NCBI GenBank assembly: GCA_028829895.1
Contig: CM054181.1
Span: 65,649,259-65,713,258 of the forward strand
DNA from: Sinotaia quadrata
Lineage: Eukaryota; Mollusca; Gastropoda; Architaenioglossa; Viviparidae
DNA: 64,000 bases
Reading direction: 5' to 3'
Made by a program: the position numbers and the translations under genes. The stretch's first letter is position 1, and each line of letters opens with the position of its first letter. Positions 48,458 through 61,489 of this stretch are shown here, piece by piece. Under the pieces are notes generated by a model. The model was not told the origin of the DNA and made no database searches. It was given only the letters and a program-made list of their open reading frames with translations.

Positions 48458-48838
48458 TCTATACATATAATAAAAATGTTTATGGTTTGGGGTTTCTGCG
48501 GGCTCAAGTAAAGAAGTAGTGGGCAGATTTTCATCAGACTTTTTCTGTTGTATGTCTTAGTGCCCTAGAATCAAATTAGGCTATCCCATAAGGGAGCTCG
48601 CCAGTAACCCTAAACGCATGCACACAAAACCTTAAGGCTTAGCTAATACATCCTTATGACCTCCATGCACAGAGAACAATTCATGTTTCACTCAGATTGC
48701 ATTTCTCATTAAGGGTATTAGATTATAGTCTGTAGTAAATATGTAATTGCTTCTTATTTTTAATATATGTATGGATGATTGCTAATTAATTAAGATGGAG
48801 AGATAACGTTGCCGATTGTAGAAGGCAACGTCAGCTAA
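48458..48838 (+). mobile_element. Non-autonomous Helitron, 381 bp
   Basis: The 5' end TCTATACATATAATAAAAAT is a typical animal Helitron start. The 3' end has a perfect 8-bp stem, ACGTTGCC / GGCAACGT (stem arms at about 48806-48813 and 48824-48831), then a few bases and the terminal CTAA at 48835-48838. The element sits between A (48457) and T (48839), the expected AT target, with no target duplication. No Rep/helicase is encoded, so it is a passive copy. Confidence 0.8.
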
Positions 48839-49730
48839 TTTACTTGTATTGAATGTTAATTGTCCCATAAAACGTCAGCTAAATGCGACGATAATGCCAT
48901 CTTTAAAAAAAAAAAGAATATATATGTTGTTGTTTGTTTTTTTTACTGAAACAAGAGCATGTTCAAGGACAAAAGTTGGATAGGCTGTAGCTGACATATT
49001 CCCGAGTCTGTTGTAGCATCCACATCGACGGTTATCGGTAAAAAGTCTGCGTTCCATTGCCATCGCCCAGAATGTTTCCTGTTTCGTCAGAAACAAACGG
49101 CTGGCTCATGTTTAGTCGCGTATTCTCTGTTATAGCTGCCCTTTTACTTTTCCCTTGCTCCATCATTGTTTAGGTTATGTTTGGCTTTTTTATCTGTCTG
49201 ATAGACAGCGGTGAACTGCTTGTGACGTCAAACCGCTGGAAGCCAAGGAAATTTGTTAGAAGGTAGTGAGCACAAGTCTTAAACCATTTGCTGCTTGCAA
49301 GTTCTGTTTGAGCTGATGGCTGTCAGGAATGCTAAAAGTTACCTGCCTTTAAATTCGCCTACAGATGACCAATGCATGCGAACGTTGTAGGGCGAAGACA
49401 GAGAAGAGCCAGAGCTAGACAGGTGTGTTTGTTTGAAAGGTCTTCCTATTTATACATTTGAGGTGCTTATTATCTTCCTCGTGGCCTTATTCTTTGTGGA
49501 ATGAAGTTTCTAAAACCGTCTTCGGCAAAAACAAAAACAATTCAGGAAACAGGGTCCACATTTAAATCCCATTCTCTGCAACTAGGACTTTTGTTTTGCA
49601 GTTGGACCCTCTAAATCCGACCGAAATGTAAGATCCAAACTTATTTGTACCCCATGATTTGCATTTCGACTATCTATTTTTTTTTTAAATTTCTGTACTT
49701 TAGACAGTTTATTTTGTTTTGGAGGAATCC
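48839..49730. other. Intergenic, nothing recognised
   Basis: Includes a second ACGTCAGCTAA (48872-48882) matching the Helitron 3' end, and poly-A/poly-T runs near 48,905-48,945. No gene. Confidence 0.45.
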
Positions 49731-50235
49731 TACAAAAGCAACATTTTTAAGTTAGAGAACTGTTCAAAAAAGACAAGTGACAAATCCTATGAAAACAACA
49801 TTTTTAAGTTGGAGAACTGTTCAAAAGACAAGTGACAAAGCAACATTTTTATGTTGGAGAACTGTTCAAAAGACAAGTGACAAATCCTATGAAAGCAACA
49901 TTTTTAAGTTGGAGAACTGTTTCAAAAGACAAGTGACAAAGCAACATTTTTAAGTTGGAGAACTGTTTCAAAAGACAAGTGACAAAGCAACATTTTTAAG
50001 TTGGAGAACTGTTTCAAAAGACAAATGACAAAGCAACATTTTTAAGTTGGAGAACTGTTCAAAAGACAAGTGACAAAGCAACATTTTTAAGTTGGAGAAC
50101 TGTTCAAAAGACAAGTGACAAAACAACATTTTTAAGTTGGAGAACTGTTCAAAAGACAAGTGACAAATCCTATGAAAGCAACATTTTTAAGTTGGAGAAC
50201 TGTTCAAAAGACAAGTGACAAAGCAACATTTAACG
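49731..50235. repeat. 45-bp minisatellite, about 11 copies
   Basis: CAACATTTTTAAGTTGGAGA plus ACTGTTCAAAAGACAAGTGACA. Some units carry an extra AATCCTATGA (55-bp form). As 45 is divisible by three, the minus strand reads a 15-residue peptide repeat. Confidence 0.95.
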
Positions 50236-52140
50236 GTTTATTTGCTTGAAAGGGGTTGCTAGACCTAAAGAAAGATTTAAACTTTATATCGAAAATAAAT
50301 GAAGAAATCGACTATTAATTACTGCTTTTAGGACGGATCTTGTTAACTGAATGCCATATTTGTTATACTGCTCAGGATTGGCCAGTTACGTGCTTGATTC
50401 GCTGGTATATAATCCAATGAAAACATAGCTACAGTTAAAAAAAATAAAGAGTTCCATTGAAACATGATATTCCAATGACTATAGAGAGCTCCAAAGAAAC
50501 TAAGAGTTCCAGTGACACTGCAGAGTTCCAGAGAAAATAGAGCGTTCCAATAAAAACAGAGAATTAAAAACAAACTAAAGAACTCCAATGAAATCTGGAA
50601 GAGTTTCGATGAAAATAGATAGTTAAAAAAAATAGAGAAGTCCAATTTTTATAAAAGAGTTCTAATGAAATATAGAGGGTTCAGTGCATTTGAACCATAC
50701 ATTCTGAATTATGGCCAGTTCCGCCAAAGATACAAAGCAGCAAGCAGCATGAATAATGAAACGGGCACACGCCTGCTACAGACTCTAGTAACCTTTCTAG
50801 GTAATCTAATTTTTCCTGACAAAAAGTGCAAAATGAATACATTACACTTCCAGTACACATTATTAGTCCTTCATTTTATCCAGGGAATTTTGCATGGGTC
50901 GAGGCCTTATGATCGTTTTCGGAGGTTGAGGGTCGGGATTTTATTTCCATGATAAAGTAATTTACCTTTTCAGTAAACATTAATTGTATTCGTCTCGATT
51001 TGTGTAATGCATATATTATTATTGAGCAAATTGATAACAGCCCTAAAGAAGAAAGAGATAGGAATAAAGAAAGAAGATTACAGTTTATTTTTAAGGAGGG
51101 CAGTTTCATGGTTTAAGATTTTTACAGAATCGATCACACCAGTAAGTCTTTGTTTTATTTTGTTTTGGTTCATAGATAGAAAATAGAGCTGACCTATGCA
51201 TAAATGGACGGATTACTTTGTGAGCAGTCACTGTGCTCTCTGAACTTGTATGCTTGCATTAGTTGCGGAGGGCAAAGGAGGGGGGGGGGGCTTAATTTTG
51301 TTAAAGATAATATACTAACTTTTTTCCTCTATATAAGTTTTATTAAATAAACATTTTGTGCTTATAGAAATAAAGGACCAAATGATATTTGTAAATAATA
51401 ATGATGTTTCCCTCTCCTGCCTCCACTTTGAGAGTAATCCCCTCTTTGCCTCAAAGCGCCAATGTCAATGTCAATGTCAGACTTCGCTTTAAGTCAATGT
51501 CACATTGCTGAAGGTCACAGACGAAGTTCGCAAAAGCATGTCATGGGGGGGAGGGGGGTGATTCGAACTCTAGCTAAACCCTTGAGTGACAGGAAGGTTT
51601 CCTTTGAACGGTGGGAAAAGAAAACAGTAAAAAGCTAGTTCTATGGTAACAGCTAATTCTGACACACTCTACTGTACACAAGGCAATGCAATGCTGCGTG
51701 GACTGGCTTACAGACCCAAAACAGTATTGCATGGACACTGGGTGGGAGAGGGTGCTTGCACGTACATTGTCGGCAAGACGAGCCGTCAGGATGTTATCTT
51801 GGAGGTGATTACAGGACTGCTAGCAAATAAACAAGATTTTTTTAAACGTGATTCCCACCACTACCTTTTCCTCTCCCCTCCTATCTCTCTTTTTATCTCC
51901 CTTCCTGTATCTCTCTTTTCTCTCCCCTCTCCTCAATGTGTGGTGATGTTCGTCAAAGGAATCTTGCGTATATAAAAGTATGAAAATGGGTTTATTTGAT
52001 ATATGCATTCATAACACATCAACATGCACATAAGATAGATATGATGGATGGGAGACATAGTGCTATTATTACTATTTCAATTATACATTTTCCCTTGATT
52101 GTGAATATACAAAATGATTAAAAGTAGCCTCATTGCTTCA
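50236..52140. other. Intergenic, partly a very degenerate GAGTTCCAATGAAA array
   Basis: From 50,435 to 50,680 the phrase GAGTTCCA.TGAAA recurs irregularly about every 30 bp. Poly-G runs lie near 51,280 and 51,545. The frame at 51643-51975 lacks a domain. Confidence 0.5.
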
Positions 52141-52345
52141 TGTAACTTGAAACTTTGAAGTTTGAACATTGTTGTCACTGTACCTTTCTCATGTAAATGT
52201 TAAAATAATTGTAGTGAACATTGTCACTGCATCTTTCTCATGTAAATTTTAAAACTTTTGTAGTGAACACTGTACGTTTCTCATGTAAATTTTAAATTTT
52301 GTAGTGAACGTTGTGTCATTTTACCATTCTTCTATAAGTTTTTAA
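52141..52345. repeat. About 50-bp tandem repeat, 3-4 copies
   Basis: TTTCTCATGTAAATTTTAAA plus TTGTAGTGAACATTGTCACTG in copies that differ by small indels. Confidence 0.8.
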
Positions 52346-52394
52346 TCCCTTGTAGTGAACTCGGATTTATTTGTACTCTATATTCAACTATGAA

Positions 52395-52665
52395 ACCAGA
52401 TTTCTTTTGAACATGGTTTTCTCGGAATTCTTGCACTAAAAATATAACTTCCCCTTTGAACATGGTTTTTCCTGTAATTTTGCACTAAAACTATAACTGT
52501 TCATTTTGAACATGGTTTTCCCCTATTCTTGCACTAAAACTATAACTGTTCATTTTGAACATGGTTTTCCCCTATTCTTGCACTAAAATTATTACTGTTC
52601 CCTCTGAACATGGTCTTTCTTGCTTGCACTAAAAATATAACTGTTCCTTTTGGACACCATTCCTC
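52395..52665. repeat. 49-bp minisatellite, about 5 copies
   Basis: TTTTGAACATGGTTTTCCCC plus TATTCTTGCACTAAAACTATAACTG; the two central copies are identical. Confidence 0.9.
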
Positions 52666-53830
52666 TATTCCAGTGTCACTTGGATAAGATATTAGTTCAA
52701 AGACTATTTACAAGCATTACGAGTCTATTCATAAAGGCTCTCTGTGAGAGTGTTTATTTCTAAGGATGGTCAGTCAGTGATCTTGAAGTTGTGAATGGGT
52801 AAATGACGATTGACTCATCACATTAGCCATGATGTGCGTGACTTGGTTGATGTCAGATAATAGTCATGTGGTGTATTTTTTATTAGCGGTGTATTTTCAT
52901 ATGGCAAGTGACAGATCGTGTCACATGCTTTGGGCGTGGCCAAGATTGTCAGCTTCTGGAAATGGTTATGAATGTGTGAGAAATCAAAGGAAAAGTTTAA
53001 TATAAAGTTATATACCATTGAGTATAAAAAGTTTGGCCATTGGACAGATAGAGATTTATCTCTTAGCAGAGGTTAAAACAGTTTTCTCTAGCGAAGTTCG
53101 GCAGAAGCAATATAATTCTTTGCCATGGAAACCAGGTGCGTTAATCAACATACTCCAAGGTAAATACGAAAAGATGTGCAAGTCGGTGGAGGGAATTAAA
53201 TTCATGAGGTTTACTCTTTTAAACTCTGAGAATAATACCCCGGTGTTTTACATTTAAAAAAAATCTCATTAAGAATGTTTATAGTTAATAATATAAATCT
53301 GATTTGTATGATAAAAGAAAGATGTCTGAGATGGAATTTAGCTGAACAGAACATTTAATCTGTTCACTAATACATTTCAGCAATATGACTGGCTTTTGTT
53401 TTTGCTCCTGAGAGTTCAGCCTTCAACTTTAAATGATCCGGATACCTGGCCCCATGTTGGATATCTTGGCATGCACCTACCTCCGTGCAAGAGGTTGATC
53501 GAGAATGGAATGTAGTTCCACTTTCCTTTGTTTACTGGAACTACAGCTCCTTCGACCTGCATTCTGACCTAGTGTGAGCGTGGTAAACTGAACTTACTTC
53601 ACTGGAATTGTAAGGGATTATTCCTGACTGAACTACTTTCATCTTGCGACAAGACAAAATGCTCACCTGTCAACATCAAGTCGCGTTTCCTACATCTTAG
53701 TCTATTTTTAATCTTGCCATTTCTTGGTGAAAGTGATGATTTGAATTTCTTTCAACATGCACACTGTGGAAGTGATCTTTCGTTTAAATCACATTCGAAA
53801 GGAAATACTGCGGATTTCCAAAAATGCCAA
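52666..53830. other. Intergenic, nothing recognised
   Basis: The 79-codon plus frame 53018-53257 has no recognised family and no convincing splice context. Confidence 0.45.
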
Positions 53831-54038
<208 letters not shown>

Positions 54039-54596
54039 TGGTACCCCCAGTTTAAAGGCAAGCTGTTATCCAACTCCCTAGCTATCTTTGCCCCAGGAAG
54101 GTTTTGCAAACAAAATCTATTATAATTATTAATTTTTAACGAAATGTTAATACCCCCGTAAGTTTCAATTAGCTAGGCCGCATCCATTTCTAATAAATGT
54201 TGCTGACCTGATTGACTTGAATTTATGATATCACCCTCACACACATACACCTCAGAAATCTGCAACAAACGTCCAAATAAATTGCAATGTAGACAGGTAA
54301 ATAACAAATAATTAAAAGTAGCTCTTTAACGCTGAGACAAAGGATAAAGTATGATGTACAGGTCACATGACAGGAGCCAAAGTCATGAATCAAGAAAGAA
54401 TTAATTACTTTTCAAAGCCATCCTGGACATGATGTTCAGCAGAGAATAGTCGTTTTGCTAGTATAAAAATTCCTATCAGAATGTGGTCAAGGTCATACTG
54501 GCTTATGAAAAAAATCGAGTGGATGTTAGGAACGGATTCGAGATTTTCACAAGAATACAGTGGGGGGTTTCAATTCATTTTATTTTTGTTGGTTTT

Positions 54597-54622
54597 GGGG
54601 GGCGGGGGCGGGGGGGGGGGGG
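54597..54622. repeat. Poly-G tract, G-quadruplex-capable
   Basis: Runs of 6, 5 and 13 G separated by single C residues. Confidence 0.85.
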
Positions 54623-54659
54623 ACAGAAGCAAAAAAAGTTTTCTTGCTGGTTTTCCTTT

Positions 54660-54800
54660 TAGTCTGGTTCCAAGTTAGTTGTCAGTTTCTTCGTGGTTTT
54701 TTGTGGATCTGGTTCCAAGTTAGTTGCCAGTTTCTTCGTGGTTTTTTCTGGATCTGGTTCCAAGTTAGTTGCCAGTTTCTTCGTGGTTTTTTGTGGATAT
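54660..54800. repeat. 45-bp tandem repeat, 3 copies
   Basis: GGTTCCAAGTTAGTTGCCAG plus TTTCTTCGTGGTTTTTTGTGGATCT. In-frame 15-residue repeat in the plus frame at 54560-54889, which starts inside the poly-G tract and is not believable as a gene. Confidence 0.93.
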
Positions 54801-55020
54801 CTCGGCTAGAGACTTCATCATTTCGATATTTTGATATGCTGGGGAGCATCCAAAGGAAAAGAGCAGACGACACTGGACGGTATGCGTGATGTCAACAGTA
54901 CTGTAGTGGTACGGACCTAATGTAAGATGCGTTTCCTGTTAGATGTTAGTGTTGGAAGTGTGATTCCTCACAAAACTTTTCAGAGATGAATAGCAGCACA
55001 ATGATGAACATTCATGTTCC

Positions 55021-55118
55021 AATTCCTGTAAGGAGAAAAGTGTCCCTCGGAATCAAGAGTAAATGATTTAATTCCTGTAAGGGCAAAAGTGTCCCTCGGA
55101 ATGAAGAGTAAATGATTT
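55021..55118. repeat. 49-bp tandem duplication
   Basis: AATTCCTGTAAGG begins at 55021 and 55070 and is followed by AAAAGTGTCCCTCGGAAT in both copies. Confidence 0.92.
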
Positions 55119-56385
55119 AATTTAGTGTATTGGACCTAGGAGGGAAAAGACTAATCTTCCAGGCTAGCTTGTTATTTATCATTAAAATAGTTGTATAGTG
55201 ATTTTTTTAAAACTATTATTCTTTTATAAACCTTTTTATTCATTTTTCAACCACTTCTTGTCTCATTCTTTATCTTGTCTATTTTATGTAAAAATCAATA
55301 TTGTAATATTCGTATTACCTTCGTCGTTCTTGTATGTTGACCATTTCCGCCTGAGAAATCAGGATATTGGACCGGCATGTCATCTCAAAAATAGTCCTCG
55401 TTGTCCTAGATTTGAATTAATTTGGGGTAAGTGACTGACATACAACCTCATTTGTTGAATACAACATCAAAATGGAAACTCGCTTGTAAATGCGGAGGCA
55501 GTCACGTCTCTCTAAAATTTCGCCATGCACTTTTGACGATTGAGGAGCGTTTCATCTACCCGGCCACGGAACAAGTGCCTGCTTCGTCAGTATGTGGTGT
55601 CTTCCGGTTTCTAATTCCATTCAAAACAAGTCAATAAAACTCCTTACGGGTAGATTGGGGTTTGAGCCTTATTTAATCTGTATTTAATCACAGTCTCAGA
55701 CCACGTTCGCCCGAACTCGAATACTTTTACGCATTCGACTAATCATCCCGTTATCTGTTTTCGTCTTCGTTCCATTTATGCACTCACTCATTCACTCTGA
55801 CCCACATCTTTCTTACATTACAGTTTTCTAACTCACAGTTCCTAGGACCCTATCACTGCTATAGCCATATATACATTCTTGTAAGACTTTAAGATTATAT
55901 TCAAACAAATAAAACAAGTGATCATTTATAACAATAAACACATCCCATAGATAGATAGATAGACAGATAGACAGATAGATCCTATAATACTTACCTATAT
56001 TCATAATCGCTGGCCTCTCCAGACATAGATCATAGATCTATCAACATAGATCCTTGAGAAACCGGTTCAAGTCTGATAGGACTTCACCTCAGTTCTTTGT
56101 AGAGCAATAGATTTGACAGCCGCTTGAAAAGTTTTCTGATTTCCGAATATTGATTAGTAATTATTCTTAGCTAAACTTCAAATGCTACATTTTTAAGTTT
56201 AGACTAACACCACACTTAAAACTTAAAGATGACTCTACAGTTTTAGCGTAAGCTGAACGCATTACTTATTATAAAGCTCTAGTCGTCTCACAATGAAATG
56301 CTTGTATTTTTATTCAAAACCGGATATGACGATTTCACGCTAACCAAGACTTCTCTTTCATATGTATAAAACATATGGCTAAGCT
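55119..56385. other. Intergenic with a short GATA run
   Basis: GATA/GACA run at about 55,948-55,979. Adjacent frames 55198-55434 and 55431-55637 meet at a GGTAAGTGA that resembles a splice donor, but no product is recognised. Confidence 0.45.
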
Positions 56386-56870
56386 GAGACTTGTAAAGAA
56401 AGTTTATCGACTAAGCTGAGAAAAAACTAAGCTAAAGAAAGTATAAGGGCTATAAGCTGAGACCTCTAATAAAAAATATATGTCCTAAGCTGACCTCTAA
56501 TAAAAAGTATATGGGCTAAGCTGAGACCTCTAATAAAAAGTATATGGGCTAAGCTGAGACCTCTAATAAAAAGTATATGGGCTAAGCTGAGACCTCTAAT
56601 AAAAAGTATATGTCCTAAGCTGAGACCTCTAATAAAAAGTATATGGGCTAAGCTGAGACCTCTAATAAAAAGTATATGGGCTGAGACCTCTAATAATGTC
56701 TATGGATTATACTGAGACCTCTAAAAAATCTATGGGCTAAGCTCATACCCCTAATATAAGTCTATGGATTATGTTGAGACCTCTAATTAAAAGCCTGGGG
56801 CATAAGCTGAGAGCTCTAATAAAAAGAATATGGGCTAAGCAGAGACTTCTACAGAAAAGAAGGTCTATGG
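56386..56870. repeat. 33-bp minisatellite, about 14 copies
   Basis: TATGGGCTAAGCTGAGACCT plus CTAATAAAAAGTA; the centre (56,480-56,680) is almost uniform and both edges decay. Confidence 0.93.
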
Positions 56871-57290
56871 GATAAAAAAAAACTGAATCTTCTAAGGAAA
56901 GATTATGGGCTACATGATTGTTTCCCAAATCAAAATTTCCCGCAACACACACACACACAGCGTTTAGATTCTTTAACTTTTAGAATGGGATATTTATTTT
57001 GTCCGTTTAATTAGAGTGTAATTTTACCATATCGTAGAAATTCTGTTGGAAACAGCACTTCTTTTATTTCTTTTTTTTTTTAAACAGCAATGGCTAATGA
57101 TTAAGTGAACACGTGAGTAGGACTATGAGGGAGATTTGTATTGCATCTGGCGGCTACGTTAATAAGAAGATAAAAATAGTTGAGGCGAGTAAACAAATTT
57201 ATTCAATGTTTGAGTGATAAAGAATGGCCCTTGTTCTTATTCCACTAGTCTACTACACCTTTAGCAGCTTATCTACAGTTCTGTTTACTC

Positions 57291-57402
<112 letters not shown>

Positions 57403-57742
57403 TCAACTTTTTTCTTTCTGAATCTCGCTCGCTCGTTTTCTCTCCCACACACTGCTCGTCCCTCTGTCAGTCTCACTCGTGTTGCTTTTCTTTCTTTCTT
57501 TCATCTCTATCCTTCTGTTTCTTTCTCTCTCGTCGATTGTCTATGTGTTTGTATCACTGCGTCAGTCTCTTTCTTTGCCAGTCGTGTTATTTTTTTATTT
57601 GTCTTGGTCTCATTTTCTCTATCGTACTGTCACCTTTTCCGTCTCTCCCTCCCCTTATCTGTCTCCTTCTCTCTTCCTCTCTCTCGATCTCTCTGTGTTT
57701 TATCTATCTGAATCTTGTAATTTTTCTCGTAATTTTCTCTTC

Positions 57743-57784
<42 letters not shown>

Positions 57785-57970
57785 TCACACACACACACAC
57801 ATTCACCCCGCTCTCTCCCTCTTTCTCTTTGTCTCTTCTTTCTGTTTTATCTCTCTTTCTCTCGATCTGTCATTGTCTATCTTTGTTGTCTTTGTCTCTC
57901 TTTTACTCTTCTCTCTCTGATTCTCTTTCGTCTCTCGCTGTCTCTCTTCATTGCTTTATTTCAAATCTTT
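57403..57970. repeat. CT-rich low-complexity region
   Basis: Long pyrimidine-biased stretch with a perfect (CT)n core at about 57,745-57,774 and a following (CA)n. It generates serine/leucine-rich open frames (57479-58054 and 57537-57920) that are not genes. Confidence 0.9.
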
Positions 57971-59221
57971 CCAATCACGTCTTTATGTTTGTTTGTTTGT
58001 TTTGTTTTTTGTACAGTTAAAGGTAACATCAAGCGCGTTAAAGCAGCGATTTGAAAAACAAAATGTACGTTTATGATAATTACTATCCACACATCCAAAC
58101 TGCTGCCATGGAAATTCACAATTGCTTATCCTTTAAGTCGATATATCAAGTGAACCGTTCTTGAACAATGACACCTATCCTGAAAGTAGTCACCATAAAT
58201 GTTATTTTTTATTATTGATGCGGATCAGTGAACACAACTCTCAATCATGTTATTGATGCATATTTTTTTTACAAATATTAGAATTTAATAATGAGTATGT
58301 TGAAAAGACGATTTTCATTTCGATTTGGATGTTTGATAAGTGTTTTGTGGTGAGTGTATTTACTCAAATGAGTGATCTAATTTAGTCTTTGATATATCTA
58401 TGGCACTGAGTACATAATGGTTTGAATTTTGTTTATATATGTATTTGTGTGTGTGTCCCAGGCAACGGAACTCCAATATTTTTCCTGGGTACTCGGAACT
58501 TTTTCTTGTGCGTGCGGAACTGGCTGTTTGAGCTTAATACCAAAACTTGTGCGCGGAATTTTGAAACTGCTGCGCGGCATTTTCTAAGAGGGAACATTGG
58601 TTCCACGGTGTTACAAGAAAACTTGTTACAATGTTCCACATGCACCGTGACTTCGGGTAAATCTGATTGGAATAGCTTGTATTTTTCCTGCGGTGAGCGA
58701 GTGAGTAAGTGAGTGAGTGAGTGTCACAAATACTCTCCTGCTTGTCAGCCAGACACTGAGATGGAAGATAAGAGTGGAGTTTAGCCTGATAGATTGTCCT
58801 CACACACAAATTAGTTCAACAAATCTCGACAAACACTATTCATATTTTAAAGTACAACTATGCTCGCAAACCATTCATAAATTTATCTCAAAAATCAACT
58901 CACTCCACAATAATCGCGCTACTTACTTAATTATCAATCAATCAATCAATACTTAAATTTCAAGAAAGAAATTAAATCAACACAATCTCATTCATACCAA
59001 AATACATACCAAATAACAGTAACAAGGTTTTCATTATAAAATTCTATAAACCAAATATCCCATATTACTTCGTGGAGTTGAAGTGGGTTACAATTACAGT
59101 AAATAAAAAAAAAAATTTCAAGAACATTACCAGAGTTTGGTTGTAGAATATCGTGCATATCACTGCCAGACAATTCAGGGTATTCCTGCAGAATAGTCTT
59201 ATAAATGGCATAGTAATAAAT
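57971..59221. other. Intergenic, nothing recognised
   Basis: A GTGAGTGAGTGA run lies at about 58,700-58,722. Around 58,460-58,660 are several GCGCGG/GCGGAACT-like phrases but no clear array. No gene supported. Confidence 0.45.
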
Positions 59222-60366
59222 CTGAAATGGGATGTGAATGACAGGCATGAATTAAGATAATTTTGTGAACTGGCCAGAATATATAAGTACAAAATGGGAT
59301 GTGAATGACAGGCATGAATTAAGATAATTTTGTGAACTGGCCAGGATATATAAGTACAAAATGGGATGTGAATGACAGGCATGAATTAAGATAATTTTGT
59401 GAACTGGCCAGGATATATAAGTACAAAATGGGATGTGAATGACAGGCATGAATTAAGATAATTTTGTGAACTGGCCAGGATATATAAGTACAAAATGGGA
59501 TGTGAATGACAGGCATGAATTAAGATAATTTTGTGAACTGGCCAGGATATATAAGTACAAAATGGGATGTGAATGACAGGCATGAATTAAGATAATTTTG
59601 TGAACTGGCCAGGATATATAAGTACAAAATGGGATGTGAATGACAGGCATGAATTAAGATAATTTTGTGAACTGGCCAGGATATATAAGTACAAAATGGG
59701 ATGTGAATGACAGGCATGAATTAAGATAATTTTGTGAACTGGCCAGGATATATAAGTACAAAATGGGATGTGAATGACAGGCATGAATTAAGATAATTTT
59801 GTGAACTGGCCAGGATATATAAGTACAAAATGGGATGTGAATGACAGGCATGAATTAAGATAATTTTGTGAACTGGCCAGGATATATAAGTACAAAATGG
59901 GATGTGAATGACAGGCATGAATTAAGATAATTTTGTGAACTGGCCAGGATATATAAGTACAAAATGGGATGTGAATGACAGGCATGAATTAAGATAATTT
60001 TGTGAACTGGCCAGGATATATAAGTACAAAATGGGATGTGAATGACAGGCATGAATTAAGATAATTTTGTGAACTGGCCAGGATATATAAGTACAAAATG
60101 GGATGTGAATGACAGGCATGAATTAAGATAATTTTGTGAACTGGCCAGGATATATAAGTACAAAATGGGATGTGAATGACAGGCATGAATTAAGATAATT
60201 TTGTGAACTGGCCAGGATATATAAGTACAAAATGGGATGTGAATGACAGGCATGAATTAAGATAATTTTGTGAACTGGCCAGGATATATAAGTACAAAAT
60301 GGGATGTGAATGACAGGCATGAATTAAGATAATTTTGTGAACTGGCCAGGATATATAAGTACAAAA
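59222..60366. repeat. 67-bp satellite, about 17 almost identical copies
   Basis: GGGATGTGAATGACAGGCAT plus GAATTAAGATAATTTTGTGAAC and TGGCCAGGATATATAAGTAC, repeated at exactly 67 bp. Only the first copy differs visibly (AGAATAT for AGGATAT). The minus strand shows a 65-codon frame restarting at every unit, a consequence of the period. Confidence 0.98.
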
Positions 60367-60429
60367 GCACTGCGTCGTGGCGGCCAACACGAAGTCTAGT
60401 AGTTTATCAAGGTGGCGGCTCGTGTTTCC

Positions 60430-60700
60430 CCAGATAGCAACAAATGTCTTTAATTCCCCCAAAGAGCATAAACAATGGCTTTGATTCCCCAAAATAGCGA
60501 CAATTGGCTGCTCGATTCCCCTAAATCAATGTCTTTGATTTCTCAAAATAGCGACAATTGGCTGTTCGATTCCCCTAAATCAATGTCTTTGATTTCTCAA
60601 AATAGCGACTAATGGCTGTTCGATTCCCCTAAATCAATGTCTTTGATTTCTCAAAATAGCGACAAATGGCTGTTCGATTCAGCCCCCATCCAAACCCCCC
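60430..60700. repeat. 54-bp minisatellite, about 4-5 copies
   Basis: AATAGCGACAATTGGCTGTT plus CGATTCCCCTAAATCAATGTC; ATAGCGA starts at 60494, 60548 and 60602. Confidence 0.92.
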
Positions 60701-61489
60701 TCAAGATAGCGAGACAAGTGGCGGTTAGAAGTTCCCACCAAATGATAAATGTCCCGTAAACAATAAACCTTCGTTTTTACTAATAGGTGAACAAGGAATG
60801 ATTTTGCGTGATGGATTGCTATGGGTGACCCTGGACAACATTATTACTAAGGACTATATGCATTCTAGCTCAGTAATCTAGTGCAGGCGGCCATCCTGTA
60901 TGTTGAAAAACATAACAAGTGCTTTAAATATAAATGTAAGGTTTTTCTCTAATATAATTTAGATATTTGCCTTTTGCTCAGTTTCCAATAGCGATAAGGA
61001 TCCGGTAACTAGCAAACTATGGAGACCAGGGTAAAAATAACGCTGTGTTTTATCGCCAAGCAGAGAAGATTAACAGCTCTAACCAATCAAAATGTGCACC
61101 AGACTTAGAATCAACAAGCCCACTTTAGCAAGTATGACGCGATGTTTCAACTTAATTTATATGTTCTTGAATTATAAGTATAAATGTAATAAAACGAACC
61201 CTAACTATTTGTGTTTTGTGTTGCCGAGTACAAGCATACAACTATTTTATCAGTGGTAGGAGAAATCACCAAGCATGCAGCAAACAAGACAGTACCACTG
61301 CTTGAGACGTTTTTGAGCCAGCCCAAAATTCCGCAGCACGATGAATATGACATAATTGCCATAAAGGACCTTGACCATGACTATATCAACAAATGTATTT
61401 TCATGGTCGACTACTTCGTTGTACGTTACGAGAGGTAGTAAAGCGTACAGGCATTGACGTGTAGATACGCAGTTGTGTTGTGTGTTGTT
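60701..61489. other. Intergenic, one unassigned small frame
   Basis: A 75-codon plus frame at 61211-61438 reads fairly codon-like (for example HDEYDIIAIKDLDHDYINK) and ends near GAGAGGTAGTAAAG, a weak donor-like site. No family is recognised and no acceptor is clear. Confidence 0.3.

Noticed and set aside
51541..51600. GATTCGAACTCTAGCT resembling the end of a reverse-strand tRNA
   Set aside because: No matching acceptor stem or anticodon arm in the neighbouring 80 bp.
53018..53257. 79-codon plus frame, slightly gene-like
   Set aside because: No homology recognised, no paired exons or splice sites and isolated in repeat-rich DNA.
55198..55637. Two adjacent frames meeting at GGTAAGTGA, a possible exon pair
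   Set aside because: The donor is good but the upstream part is AT-rich low-complexity sequence and no acceptor or product is identifiable.
57479..58054. 191-codon plus-strand frame, serine/leucine-rich
   Set aside because: It lies wholly in a CT-rich low-complexity region adjoining (CA)n; composition explains the lack of stops.
59065..60492. Series of identical 65-codon minus frames
   Set aside because: A by-product of the 67-bp satellite; the frame restarts with every unit and is not one protein.
60494..60680. GTTCGATTCCCC phrases resembling a tRNA T-loop
   Set aside because: They recur every 54 bp in a minisatellite and no cloverleaf can be drawn around them.
61211..61438. 75-codon plus frame with weak donor-like end
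   Set aside because: Codon use looks plausible but there is no acceptor, no partner exon and no known family; mentioned only in the gap entry.
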